64,000 nt of DNA from Ascarosepion bandense (taxonomy: Eukaryota; Mollusca; Cephalopoda; Sepiida; Sepiidae), in the NCBI GenBank assembly GCA_037127315.1, contig JBBBDQ010001274.1, positions 1,030,001-1,094,000 on the forward strand. The letters are read 5' to 3'. Numbering within the stretch: position 1 is the stretch's first letter; the number at the start of each line of letters is the position of its first letter. The position numbers and the translations under genes are program-made. The notes under the pieces are model-generated. The model did no database searches. It had not been told where the DNA came from and was given only the letters and a program-made list of their open reading frames with translations. Below, one piece after another: positions 21,625 to 33,249 of this stretch.

Positions 21625-21943
21625 GGTGAACTGGTGTAGTGCGGTGGATATCGGCTCGGAACAAGGAATCGGAAAACAGAGTTCGAATTCCAATTAATTT
21701 CGTTGCATTCACCGGAAGTCATTTACCCGCAAATAACCTTGGGAAAGGTATTAATCCGTCTCTTCCCTCCAGCTATGGGTGAAATAACAGGACAGATTGG
21801 GTTCTATAGCTTTGGTTGGCAACCAATCAACCACAAAATATAATGTCAACCTACTGCGGGAAAATATTATGCCAGCCAGTCATGTCTTTTTCGAGACAAG
21901 ATTGCCTGAGCATGTATCCGTATGACACAATTGACTGATATAA
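21625..21943 (+). repeat. SINE-A, full length
   Basis: Head TGTAGTGCGGTGGATATCGG with B-box GAGTTCGAATTCC, core CCTTGGGAAAGGTATTAATC and TCTTCCCTCCAGCTATGG, 3' module ACAGGACAGATTGGGTTCTA, AACCTACTGCGGGAAAAT, GTCATGTCTTTTTCGAGACA, ending CAATTGACTGATATAA. Confidence 0.8.
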
Positions 21944-22861
21944 TAAAATTATGGAAAAAAATAACATTGCATTTTTATTAAATAAGTGCTGTGGCCAGTT
22001 TGGGCCCGGAAGTAAGACACGGAAACAGCAAAATAGGTTCAAACAGTGTATTAGAACTACAAAAACATATATCCAAAGAAAAGTGTTAGTAATCAGCAAA
22101 ATAGAAGTGTAAGTGAGAAGAGTATAGTTACGCTACGTCGTAACTGTCTCACGATTGTGTCACAGCTGCGTCCTGACTGCATCCCCGGAAGTCACGCAGG
22201 CTGTATTATATTGACGAAGGAAGCGCCCATTCCTATAGATAGGGCACCATAACAATAAGTATTTGTTATTTTAATCATTAAATTGTTTTGTTTTTATTTT
22301 TTCAAATAGTGAGAATATTTTGTGTGTTAAATAATAACACTTCTAATTTTTCCAAAAAACTTAATTAAACTTTATTCTACATAGTAAGCATGCTAGTAAA
22401 ACCAACTGTACTTTGTGCACCCTTGCCTGTTTGCACTTCACACCAAAATTTGGTTTCGAATATCAATGTATGGTCATTTTAGAGAGTGACTGACAGACTA
22501 ACGGAAGTCCCAGAATTTGATATATAGATTCCTCTTGATCTGTATCACTGCTCTGTTGTCCAATTTAAATTTTAGCCATTTAGAATTATCAAGGCTGATG
22601 ACTCCACTGCCGCCTATTTATCTTTCTATTGGATTATGTCCTGTTTAATTATCAAAGACTTTGCAGCGGCACCTGTCGTCGCTACCCATCGACATTGTCC
22701 GTCTAGCGCAATTTGACGTCGGAAAATAACAAATGGACAGGTAACTCGCTCAAATTAGGCGATGCACCTGATGGCTATCGGGTTGTTAAAGACGACTGAC
22801 AAAATACAGATAAGATAATTTTTAGTATTCTTACAAGTGTTTCTTTTTTATACGTAAAGTG
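21944..22861. other. No gene recognised
   Basis: 22120-22250 and 22640-22740 are somewhat richer in CpG than the rest. They hold no recognisable protein or RNA. Confidence 0.4.
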
Positions 22862-23712
22862 TGCTACAAAGTTTCTCAATACCCGAGCGCTTTCGGCTAT
22901 TGTTTTAGTCATTATCAAGGGCGATTTTTATTTTTTAATAAATCTGTGTTCTTTTTCATGTATATGTGTAAAGTTATAAGAATGCTTTATTTTCCGAACA
23001 CGTTCGTTGTGATCGTGTTCGTAGTTAATGTTATTGAATGTTGATTATTACTTTTCAATAATTAGAGCTTCTGTTATTTTTATCTTTTTTTCACCCAATA
23101 CATGTCAAATATAAGAAGAATTTTCTCTTAGAAATATCATAAAGAAATACACAATCCCAGCCGACTTGAACAAGAAAATTAAATTACATATTACAAACAA
23201 TTTAAAGCAACTCAAATTATCATAGAAAATATCAACATACCAGCAAAATCAAAACCAACAACATTTATGAATTAAAATGCTTCAAAGGAATTGTGTTTCT
23301 GACCAAGCCAAACACATAAATAATTAGATTGATCACACTACTACATGCCTTTTTAGATGATTTACGTTACACCTTTTCGACTGTAGCTACATCGGGCATT
23401 AATCGAATACACTCAAAAACCTGCGTGATTTTATCTGAAACATACAAGCAAAAAAAAAAAAGTATAACAACTCATCAGTCTGTGAAAAAATTAAAAATAA
23501 TCGAAGCCTTAATAATAATAAACGAAAAACCGACTCTCAGTAACATTAGCAACGAACACACAGCCAAAACGTGTTGATTGCGTTCGGAAAATAAAATATT
23601 CCTATGACTTTAGAGGCATACAAAAAACTATATATGTAAATAAAAATAAAAAAATAAAATCATCCTTTATAATGGATAGCCGAAAGTGTTCGGATATAAG
23701 AAATTTTGGACA
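22862..23712. mobile_element. Long inverted-repeat element (~230 bp arms)
   Basis: 22865-23090 and 23480-23712 are diverged inverted copies. TTTCGGCTAT pairs with ATAGCCGAAA, TTTTCCGAACACG with CGTTCGGAAAAT, and GTTAATGTTA with TAACATTAGC. The ~390 bp centre has no recognisable gene. A single related arm is at 3040-3300. It is likely a nonautonomous transposon. Confidence 0.55.
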
Positions 23713-23841
23713 GTTTTTACTTATTTTGCGTCCAGAAAAGAAAACACATGTACGAACACGAAAAATTAAATGGAAAGATAAATAGAAGTTCCTTGTCAAT
23801 CCTCTTTAACGAAACATTTATAGTAGAGGGATTGCTGTCCA

Positions 23842-23846
<5 letters not shown>

Positions 23847-23914
<68 letters not shown>
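23847..23914. repeat. (AC)n-(AT)n microsatellite
   Basis: An AC run followed directly by an AT run, abutting the LTR start at 23915. Confidence 0.95.
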
Positions 23915-23917
<3 letters not shown>

Positions 23918-24405
23918 AACGAGGAAGTTAGAAGCGTTTTTTCGCCTCAAAAGCTTTGGGTCATGACTAAAATAGTCACCTTAGTAACAGTAGTAGTAAC
24001 TGGTCATTCGGTCAGGGTTCTGCCACTCCAGAAAGGAGAGTAGTATGAATTAGGTTACTGGGTCAGGTTCTACCCTTCACAAAAAGAGATAAAATAGCCT
24101 TGTAACTATAGTTACAGTGAAAAGAAGAAAAGGGCTAGAAAAAGAGAGGGCCAATGAATATTGGCCCCTGTTTCTATATAAAACGGTAAAATTAGTAGTA
24201 AACCCCCAGAGAGTTGTTGGGCTACCGGCCAGGTGTGACCTCTCTCCGGCTATTTGTTCAAGGCGTTGAAAGAACTTCATCAAGCTACCAACCGAAATTC
24301 TCCACACGAAGACCTTCCTCAACATCCAGTAAATACACCACGTGCTGCCGTGAAAGGTACACATTGTTTTGTTAATTACTATGACCAAACTCTAGCTGTG
24401 TATAG

Positions 24406-24446
<41 letters not shown>

Positions 24447-24751
24447 CTTTAGCCGACTTGAATGACCTTTTTCCATTCCTCCTATACTTCCTCCAAATAT
24501 CTTCCTCGTTAGACTCACCTCTAATTTTCCAGTGAATATTGTGTGAAATTAATAGGAAGTTGAACCCTTTCTAGTGTCCAGTATATTATAGTTCTGTCAC
24601 CGTATTCCTGTGTGTTTGCTGAATATTTTGTGTGTTATAATAAATTTCCTATCTGTATAACATTATCTTGCGTCATAGTTTAATTCATTCCCTTCAGCAT
24701 TATTCTGACTAAAATTGTATTTTTATGTGTTGCTGACCCACACGGGGTCGT

Positions 24752-24755
<4 letters not shown>
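23915..24755 (+). mobile_element. Probable solo LTR
   Basis: 841 bp beginning TGTAACGAGG and ending GGGTCGTAACA (TGT...ACA termini). It sits inside an (AT)n tract that continues on both sides. It has a TATA box (TATATAAAACG near 24174) and AATAAA at 24639-24644 followed by T-rich sequence, in the order expected of an LTR. A (TA)n run interrupts it at 24409-24444. No internal retroelement sequence adjoins it. Confidence 0.55.
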
Positions 24756-24789
<34 letters not shown>

Positions 24790-25247
24790 CTTTGTCTTTA
24801 CTTCTCAGATATAATTTCAATCCTAGTTTTATTCCATGTTATCATTGTGCTTTGTATAATCAATAATAATAACAATTATTATAATTTTTACTATGTCGGA
24901 TAAAATTACTAATTAAAGTTTATATTTACATATATTCCAATTTATGCTTCTTATAAGAACACGTGCAAACAATAACTTAAAGTATATATCCGAATATGCG
25001 TATTACTGGATAGATGTATGCATGTGATGCAAAATACATACACACTCAAGATGACATATGTATGCATACATGCATACACATATATATGTATTCTAAACAA
25101 ATACTTCTACACATATATTCTTATATATATATATATATATACATATATGTACATATACAGATATATACGTACATGTATATATTTACAGATATATAAATAT
25201 ATGTATGTATATATATATATATACATATATATAGATACACACACGAA

Positions 25248-25315
<68 letters not shown>

Positions 25316-25330
25316 AAAGAAATACACAAC
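24756..25330. repeat. Microsatellite-rich stretch
   Basis: (TA)n at 24757-24786, then unique AT-rich DNA to 24960, then TACA/TATG/TA/AC runs at 25015-25312. All long frames here encode Tyr-Ile or Thr-His repeats and are not genes. Confidence 0.9.
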
Positions 25331-25828
25331 CCTATATATATATATATATTACAAAATATTACAAAAGACGTTCTTTTATTTTTCTCTCAAGGAAACAGGA
25401 CGGCAGTAGCAGCACGCAACCACGATGACCTACGGTGATCAATCATTCGAGGTATAAAATTACATTAAAATGAGACGAGAACACAAAAACAGATTAAAGT
25501 TTTTTTCAGATGTATATAAAACCTAAGTGAAAAGAAAATAAAGTACGACAATTCATAATAATTCAGATAAAAGAATAAAAAAAATAATTATAAAACAATG
25601 TCAAGAGAAAGAAAGAAAGAAAAAGTTCAGAGTAATTCAAACAGAAAGCGAGAATGAAAAAATGAAATAAAAAATGGAGATAAAAAAATCTATACATTCG
25701 AAAGTTCGAATAAAGAATGAATAAACAATTTTGTGAGTAGTATGACAGAATAAAACGAATGAATCATCTTGAAAATTGTATATTCACAATAAATTATTTG
25801 TAAAACATTTATCAGAATACAAACGTAT

Positions 25829-25830
<2 letters not shown>
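25331..25830. other. No gene recognised
   Basis: Very A-rich; nothing identifiable. Confidence 0.4.
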
Positions 25831-25831
<1 letters not shown>

Positions 25832-25878
<47 letters not shown>

Positions 25879-26000
25879 ACTTGCTCGCCAATAATACTTC
25901 CTCATCAGTAAACAACTGAAAAATCAGCAATTTTGGCAGTAAACAGCCTTATAATTCAATACTCTCTTTCACTCTCTTTCTGTATATATATATATATCGT
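25832..26000 (+). repeat. Microsatellite plus foldback repeat F fragment
   Basis: (AC)n-(AT)n at 25832-25878, then CATCAGTAAACAACTGAAAA, TTTGGCAGTAAACAGCC and TTCAATACTC as in repeat F, then a short (TA)n at 25983-25997. Confidence 0.5.
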
Positions 26001-26604
26001 TCATTCACTAATGAATTGGAGTACTCTCGGCTACTGGAGTGTGTTTACATTGTATATAACACGCTAAAGTCCGCATTCCTATACTGAGCCCAGAGGTAGA
26101 ATCAGTTCGGTCGGGTTTCAATCCTGGCTAGAAGCTATCGGATGTCTAACCGTACTGGTGAGCTGTGATGCAACGAAACAGTTCTGTCTGCGAATGACAC
26201 TATATATATATATATATATATATATTCTAAACATATACTGTTAAATATAAAAGACAATGAATGTCTGTTATGTTTAATCATGAGCTGTTCTAAACGTCGT
26301 ATTTTGGCTTTAATTTCAGCTGAAAATAAAGACAAAATTCTCCAACATTTGGATAATTTTTTATTAAGTTGGTTCTAAGCTTTCGGTTCACATGAACCAT
26401 CTCTCAGAGAGGTTATGAAGACGGTAACTCTATAACATCCACCATCAGCGATGATTTTATCTTGTGTTGATATAAAACTACGCTAGGCAACGGCAATAGT
26501 TACCAAAAATAACAAACACAGTTCGGAAATTTGCAATGCGGTTCTATGACGTCACACCGCGTGATAGCGCGAAATGACAACAGAACCATGTAATCAAATA
26601 TATA

Positions 26605-26933
26605 TATATATACGCTTAATGTGGAGAGATTTGTCACATAACTGAGCAGAGTCATGCTGACTTCGAAGTTTCGTGTTGTCCTCATTGTTTTAAATGGAAA
26701 AATAAACCCTGAGGATTGGAGACATCATAATGGTGCCTTTTCGGAACTTTGAAGTCGGCATAGCTCATGGTCAGCTGAGTGACAAACTTCTCCACGTTAA
26801 TCCTATTAACGCTCTATCTCTATATTGATATCGAGCACTTTGCGGCAAAATATATGCAGGCCAAAATAACTTTCTATCAGTAAATCATTGTAAAAACAAT
26901 GATCTTGGCAGTAAGAATCATCATAACTCAACA

Positions 26934-26945
<12 letters not shown>
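26605..26945 (+). repeat. Foldback repeat F, copy 3
   Basis: Arms 26610-26680 and 26740-26815 are inverted copies. GTGGAGAGATTTGTCAC pairs with GTGACAAACTTCTCCAC, and GCTGACTTCGAAGTTTCG with CGGAACTTTGAAGTCGGC. They are followed by TTAACGCTCTATCTCTA, ATATCGAGCACTTTGCGGC and the AT-rich end, then a microsatellite. Confidence 0.6.
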
Positions 26946-26999
<54 letters not shown>

Positions 27000-27008
27000 A
27001 TATATATA
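26935..27008. repeat. (CA)n-(TA)n microsatellite
   Basis: A CA run followed by TA runs at the end of foldback repeat F. Confidence 0.95.
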
Positions 27009-27255
27009 ATTATTGAGTAGTTTAATAACACGGTGGTCATATCTATCCCGAAAATACAAGTTCTTCTTCCTACCACACCAAAAAAAAATAATTAATTTAA
27101 ATAGGATCATTTTATTATTAAAATGGATACAAAGGTATCTCGCTTAAAAAATAATTTTAGGTGTCTTTCGGCCGACACTTCAAAAAAATTGTATATTACC
27201 TATGCCGTGTGGTAGTCTTCCCGAAAAGCTCCAATTTTAACTTCAACTCCCTTTG

Positions 27256-27302
<47 letters not shown>
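27256..27302. repeat. (CT)n-(AT)n microsatellite
   Basis: A CT run then an AT run, immediately left of the inverted-repeat element. Confidence 0.95.
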
Positions 27303-27868
27303 GTACAATGTTTTTAAAAATATATCCACTACAAATTGTACATTTTGTTTCGACATTGGACTTCCAATGTCTCATCACCTATTACACACCACGAACTATA
27401 ATCAAATCTAATTTAACGTTTTATAGAAAAAGGTAATTTCCTAAATTCAAAATTAAGGTTAAATATACAAAATTAGATTAATGATAAAACTGTGCTTAAA
27501 TAAAAAATATTCTATAGTTGCACAAATAAACATTAAAGATAGGTCCAATCCCATCCTTTCGCACCCTTTACACCTCCTTATTCTCCCCTCTAATAAAACC
27601 AAAGAATAAAGGCTAGCCAGGCGGTCATAAAACACACTTTCATGAATCAACTATATCCCCTACCTACCCCACTTTCTTTAAAATTCTAACGTACAATTTA
27701 CAAGACTTTTTCCCTTATCGCTAACCCCCACTAACATAGCACACACAACTCCCAAATATAAGAAAAGAGGTCTTCCATCCCATTCCACACCACCTGATGA
27801 GACATTGGAAGTCCAATGTCTAAACAAAATGTACAATTTTTAGTGAATTTATATAAAAAATTTGTACA
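27303..27868. mobile_element. Nonautonomous element with ~78 bp terminal inverted repeats
   Basis: 27303-27380 and 27789-27868 are inverted copies. AAATTGTACATTTTGTTT is shared, followed by GACATTGGACTTCCAATGTC, itself a palindrome, and CTCATCA. The 400 bp interior has no recognisable protein. Size and structure suggest a MITE or a deleted DNA transposon. Confidence 0.65.
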
Positions 27869-28089
27869 TGTTCTAAAATATAATTCATAATAAATATTCA
27901 CAGCTCTATATTATATATCGAGCACTGTTTGAAATTAATGTTTTAGACGTTGTAAATTTTTCTTCGTTCCTTATTCATTCGGATATATATATATCAATTA
28001 TTTATTAATTCATTTTTACAGAAAAAATTTTCAAAATTACAAAGTTCAGAGGTCACTCGTGTTAGAAGGTTATGTTAAGTGGTAGTTTA

Positions 28090-28490
28090 TATGGATAGGA
28101 GAGGAAGATATCTTTTTACTCTGGACTGGAATCGGTTAAGATTATAGTAATTGTGGAAACATACTTTTGGGAGTCTGATTCACAGAGCAGTGGTTTCTTA
28201 GCTGTTCCAGTGGAAGTTACTTATCACCGATGGAATATAGCGGGAATGTGAGTGATTTGCTATTATGTAAGTACCATGCCAGTTGCTAGCCATGAAGTTT
28301 AGACCTGGCGGGAACCAGGTAATGCAGTGAATGTAGTTCATCCGGACACTTTCCATGATAGTAAAGATAGAGCAGTAAGAGTCTTCCGCATACAAGCCTG
28401 TTACGCTGTATCACAGCTCATCAGTGCGGCTAGACATCCACTTTCTTCTGGCCGGGATCGAAATTCGACCGATTTGGTGTCAGTCGAAGT
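28090..28490 (-). pseudogene. LINE-B C-terminal fragment
   Basis: The minus strand shows a degenerate LxLLSWKVSG, then PSVISNFHWNS and, in another frame, NYYNLNRFQSRVKR. It is the tail also seen at 41720-42235 and 51080-51800. Multiple stops. Confidence 0.45.
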
Positions 28491-28779
28491 CGCTAACCCT
28501 AAGCCATAGGCGTATGGAATTTGAGAAGGTAAATTTTAGCGTGTTATATATACGCGTTGTATACACACGCCAGTCACCGAAAGAACTCAGTTCATTACTG
28601 AAGTGTAAAGCATAAATCTCAGAAATGGGGACTGTAACGTGTGTTGAAAATTCATTATTCATTCGTTTGAGTAACGTCCAAATACAGGATGCAATGGATA
28701 AATTTTCGTATAAATTTCGCAAAATGTAATATAACACTAAATTATTCGAAAGCATGTTAAAATACTAAAGAATAAATTT

Positions 28780-29430
28780 ATTCAATAAAATCGCTGCTGA
28801 CTTCAGCCAGGGCCTCCAGACGACTTCGGAAATTTCAGCATTTCTTCTGGACGGCCGACTTGTTAAAGTTGGTGAATACTGTCATAATCCTTGCCTTCAG
28901 TTCATCTTTGGCGTTAAAAAGAGTTTTGTTGGTCTCTCGCTTAACTGCGTCCCACACATTATAATCAAGCGCGTTGCAGGCTGGAGAGTTAGACGGCCAG
29001 ATGTAAGAGGTGACAACCATGATTGGGTTCTCCTGCTTGTGTGGCATGATGCAGATTTCTGTTGCCAGACAGTTTTATTCCAGCAACTACCGTCTTGACC
29101 CAGGGCAGCACTAACTCCTCAAGGCCCTGTTGTAGGCCTCCCTATTGAGCTTGAGGCTCAGTGGGAAGATTAATGGAGGCATACGGTTGCTGTTACTAGT
29201 GATTACTTCAAACACCATGATGTTGACTGGGTATATCAACCATCTCTTTTCGAATCCTATGCACTGTCCTCAGACTGACACTCAAACACTCTTAAATGTT
29301 ATATTGGAACTTCCGTTCCAATTGCTAAGCTGTATAGCATGTCGTTTCCAAATTTTTGCCAGAGTAGATTGCCTTATGGTGTTCTTTTCTCACAGACGGT
29401 GCCCAGCTGAGCCTTCTATAATGTGCAGTT
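28780..29430 (-). pseudogene. Tc1/mariner transposase relic
   Basis: The minus strand reads VMVFEVITSN-type sequence and MPPLIFPLSLKLNREAYNRA near 29230-29130. It later has IWPSNSPACNALDYNVWDAV (third acidic position, D in LDY) and KRETNKTLFNAKDELKARI near 28990-28880. The WQQDxAPCH-like second motif is degraded. It is close to the DD37D/maT-type mariner transposases of invertebrates. No terminal repeats were found. Confidence 0.6.
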
Positions 29431-29554
29431 GACAAAAAAACAAAAACAAGAAACACTAACAACGTGATTCGCCAAATTAAAGAAATAAAATGGTGACAAT
29501 TTACTCATCGTACTGCGTATATAGAAGTAGACAAATTCCCTATAGTCCAATTCA

Positions 29555-29628
29555 CAGCTCTCACCAATCTTTTGAACAAGAGTAGATGTTTATCCCTTGT
29601 TTCCGGTTTAAGATTGGGATTTACTTTA

Positions 29629-29632
<4 letters not shown>
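29555..29632 (+). repeat. LINE 3' UTR family U, copy 2
   Basis: TTTTGAACAAGAGTAGATG, TATCCCTTGTTTCCGGTTTA and AGATTGGGATTTAC, truncated into the following microsatellite. Confidence 0.5.
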
Positions 29633-29687
<55 letters not shown>

Positions 29688-29925
29688 TATATATATATGT
29701 GTGTGTATATTTGTATCTATATATGTGCGAATATGTGTATATGTGTATATATGTGTATATGTCTATATATATGTGTATATATATATGTATATATATATGT
29801 ATGCATTTATGTGTATACGTATATGTGTATATATGTGTATATATGTGTATATGCATATATATATGTGTGTGTGTGTGTGTGTATATATATATTTATACAT
29901 ATGTGTGTATATATATATATGTTTA
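29632..29925. repeat. (AC)n then (TATG/TG)n microsatellite, 290 bp
   Basis: A long AC run followed by interspersed TATATG and TG units. It yields overlapping spurious frames on both strands. Confidence 0.95.
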
Positions 29926-30119
29926 TATAATGTCAGAATATTCAATCGCCACACATTAAAAGCTTTTCTTCTTACTTTTCTTCACTAGGTGTATCAGAAA
30001 TACTTTTACATAAATTGGGGAGGGTTCCACACTTCCAAACTGCGAAAAAAGTCAATATAAACACATTTCTGTAAATTCTTCGTTTTTTAGTTATTAAGTT
30101 TACAGTTTTCGTTCGTGTA

Positions 30120-31205
30120 CATTTGTGTCTTCAATGTTTAACGAGTGTTGCACTGAGAATGTTTTGTTTAACAATGGTAGGGTATTCATATCGCCAGTAG
30201 GAAGATATATTTACTTACGGCCACCCAAATGGTAATGGAGACGAGGCTGCACGGCTGTATCAGATTGCGTTTCCAGACCGATGTCATTTGAGTCATTAAA
30301 CCTTTGTTGTTGTTTATCGACACGTTGTTGCCACAGAATCCGTGGCACCTCAAACTATGGATCGAGGAAGACCGAGATCCGCTGGTACATCTGACTACGA
30401 AGAACAACTTCTACACGCTGTTGGAGACGATCAAGGTATCAGCATACGTTAAGTGGCCCAAGCCTGTCATAGTCTCATAGTACTGTATGGAGGGTACTTC
30501 AAAAGCCTCTGGCCGTATCATTTGCAATGTGTGCAGGGTTTTTCGCCCAATGATCACTCTCTACGGGAGAACCTCTTCCGGTGGTTTATTGCACAAACTG
30601 CCAATCCGTTGTTTGTCTCTTCAGTTTTGTTTACGGATCAGGCAACACTTGAAAGAGATGGAATAATAATTCACACAACCAACATTTGTGGCCGGTTAGG
30701 AATCCCCATGGTACAATACAGGCTAGACACCAGCATCAGTTTTACGATGTGTGAGCTTGAATTGCAGGTGACTGTCTGGTAGGTCCATATGTTCTTCTCA
30801 CAGGAGTTATCTATAGGGACTATATAGACCTGCTATAGGATGTATCTCTACTAATTGGAAGACATGTGGTTAATGCATGATGAATCTCAGAACATTTTAG
30901 TCACATTTTTGTCGTTCACTGGGTGATATTTACCATGAAAGATGGATAGGTAGGGGAGGACCCGTTCCATGGTCTGCGCGTTTTCCCGAACACAATCCTT
31001 TGGCGTTTTATCTATGGAGCTACCTAAAACAATTGGTTTATGCAGCAGACATTAATCAACGTGTCATAGAGACCTACGAAATCAATGGGAGATTTTGAAA
31101 TCAGCCATCAGTCAATGATTATGAGCTGCTGTATAACGATGACATACATGAACTTTTGGACATATGTTTATATGGACATTTTACTTGTCTTTTTAGTGTC
31201 AGGAA
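30120..31205 (+). pseudogene. Tc1/mariner-like transposase (DUF4817 type), decayed
   Basis: The plus strand reads GHPNGNGDEAARLYQ (N-terminal DNA-binding repeat), TSDYEEQLLHAVGDDQGISI, SPNDHSLRENLFRWFIAQTA and SSVLFTDQATLERDG (first catalytic Asp, followed by Q). A frame break is followed by MVQYRLDTSISF, then LHDE-like degraded second motif, then ERWIGRGGPVPWSARFPEHN and PLAFYLWSYLKQLVYAADIN. At least four frame breaks. Terminal repeats are unclear, though GGGGAGGGTTCC (30018) and GGAACCTTTTCCCC (31201-31214) could be remnants. Confidence 0.65.
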
Positions 31206-31940
31206 CCTTTTCCCCAAAGTTCATAAAATATTTTTTAAAATATCTTGTATATATGATAAGATAAGGGACAACTAGGAAACACTTGTCAATCGAACATGTT
31301 TCACTTATATAAAAAAGACAGACAAAAACACGTTAAAATCGTACATAACTCTATATGAAAGTTTGTGAAGATTCTTTTATGTCTAAGAGGGCATCGGATG
31401 GTAATGTTCATTCGTAATTTTGTATGTGTCTGTCGAGTAGGAGGAGTTCTAATATCTTTACTGTTGTGCGGACAGCAGGCTCGGTGAGGTGTCATTCCAT
31501 TTAATGAGGTACCGGTTCTTTTTATGCGCGTTTTTTTTTGTTTTTTTTGTATTAGATAGATATAAGTTAGATTCTTTAAAATGGATTCAAAGAAGGATGG
31601 TGATGTAATGTATTGTTTTAAATAATTGTTTTTTTTTATTAGAATGGCATCAGGGAAATCAAAGATATGTCTAGTATCGTTTCTATGCAATACGTGAGTG
31701 TTAGATCGTTCGTCTAAATGCAATTTCTCTTATGTTCGTAGATGCGGGATTTTTCATTGAATTATTTCTTAAAGAATCTAAATTATAACTTATATCTATA
31801 CAATACAAAAAATGTGCATTATGTTACATTGCTATACATTTCCTATTTGTTCTTTATCTTTTATCCTGACGCATTCTGATTCATATTATATCTGTGTTTG
31901 ACCTTTAACTCCTAAAAATGACTTATTTTGGCAACCTAGG
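31206..31940. other. No gene recognised
   Basis: AT-rich. The 140-codon minus frame at 31301-31723 resembles nothing I know and is rich in Asn, Lys and Thr. Confidence 0.4.
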
Positions 31941-32255
31941 TTTCAACTTTTCAGTATCTAAGGCGATTTATAATAACTGATTTTCCAATGTTTTTCAAAT
32001 GTTTAAACAGGGATTTTTTTACGAACGCACGATTGAAATAAAAAAAATTACTCAGTGAAAGATCAGAAATAATCACACCTATCGATACATCTTAGGATTA
32101 TACAAAGCATGAACTTGTTTTAGGATCCTTAAGTAAATCCTCCCTAATTTTGAAAATTTTCAGATGTTTAAAAATTCCAGTATCGCGTTCGTACGTTTGA
32201 AAAAGGTTAGGAAATCAGTTATTATAAATCGCCTAAAGATACTGAAAGGCTGAAA
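31941..32255. mobile_element. MITE-like element with ~80 bp terminal inverted repeats
   Basis: CTTTTCAGTATCTAAGGCGA and TTTATAATAACTGATTTTCC on the left pair with the inverted GGAAATCAGTTATTATAAAT and CGCCTAAAGATACTGAAAGG on the right. The 160 bp interior is noncoding. Confidence 0.65.
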
Positions 32256-32539
32256 TGAAAAATATTCAAAAGTTCTACAATATAAATGTACTGAACATGT
32301 TTTAATACAACTGGGTACTGGTTTAATTTATTTATGTCCAAAAACTAACTAATTGTATATATATATTATCCTACGTTTATAGCACGACTCGGTGTTTACT
32401 GTACTGCTCAATCATCAGGTGCTTATTATGAACTCACCATTCCGGTATTTGGAATTCTTGGTTCTCGCGTTGTTCATGGTGGTTATATGTTATAATGCTG
32501 GGATGCTGTTTTTATTTTTTTTTTTTTCAATTGTATAAT

Positions 32540-32778
32540 TGTTGTAGTGGAAAATCATGCTAAACTTCTCGTACAGTAGGATGAATGGGTCCATATATTA
32601 TATGAGAGTCATAGCTACTGATTAACGAAGAGTGTATATAATTGTGTATATTTCAGTAGACTAATCTCTCAGTGACACTCTCGTACAAAATAATCCGGTT
32701 TGTTCTACGATGTCCGTATTTGGTAGTTTACCACTTGGGTGCACAATTCGTTATTGTACCTTTCTCAAGGATACAACA
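32540..32778 (+). repeat. 5' LTR of the Ty3/gypsy element
   Basis: Begins TGTTGTAGTGG and ends GGATACAACA. It shares GATTAACGA(A/G)GAGTGTATAT, TCTCAGTGACACTCTCGTAC and TTTGGTAGTTTACCACTTGG with the right LTR. The 239 bp length is identical to its partner. Confidence 0.9.
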
Positions 32779-33249
32779 TTTGTGGCGACGTGGATTCGAA
32801 GAACTCAAGCAGGGAGTCGCCAAATACATTACGAAGTGACGAAGTTGCGATGATTCGAAGATTTTCTGACAACTCAATTGGGTACTTGCCAAGTACAACA
32901 GAGCGACCAAGTATTCGAAGTATACGAAGTATAAAAATATTTTTGTACAGCGAATTCAATCGGATAATCACTAAATTCGGCGTGTAACGAGAAAACCCGA
33001 CGAACACGTGTTTGAAACGGAATGAAAAGTTAGGAAAATATTTTCTTTCGAGCAAATATAATCGCATTGACGACCGCAGGTAGAAAGGCGCCAGTGCAAC
33101 ATATTTTCGAACAAAGATTCCAATATTGTGAATTAAACACAAGTGAGTGTTTGTTAATTATAACAATCGTAGTCGGAAATAATTTTTTTATTATTTTTGT
33201 TTGAACAGTTGCTTTTTTGAAGTTGTGCTTAAATATATTTTCTGCTAAG

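Noticed and set aside
21625..21700. Functional tRNA gene
   Set aside because: A- and B-box-like motifs are present, but the sequence cannot form a normal tRNA and is always followed by the SINE core.
29572..29988. Frames of 114-138 codons with His/Thr then Tyr/Ile/Cys/Val repeats
   Set aside because: Pure dinucleotide-repeat translation.
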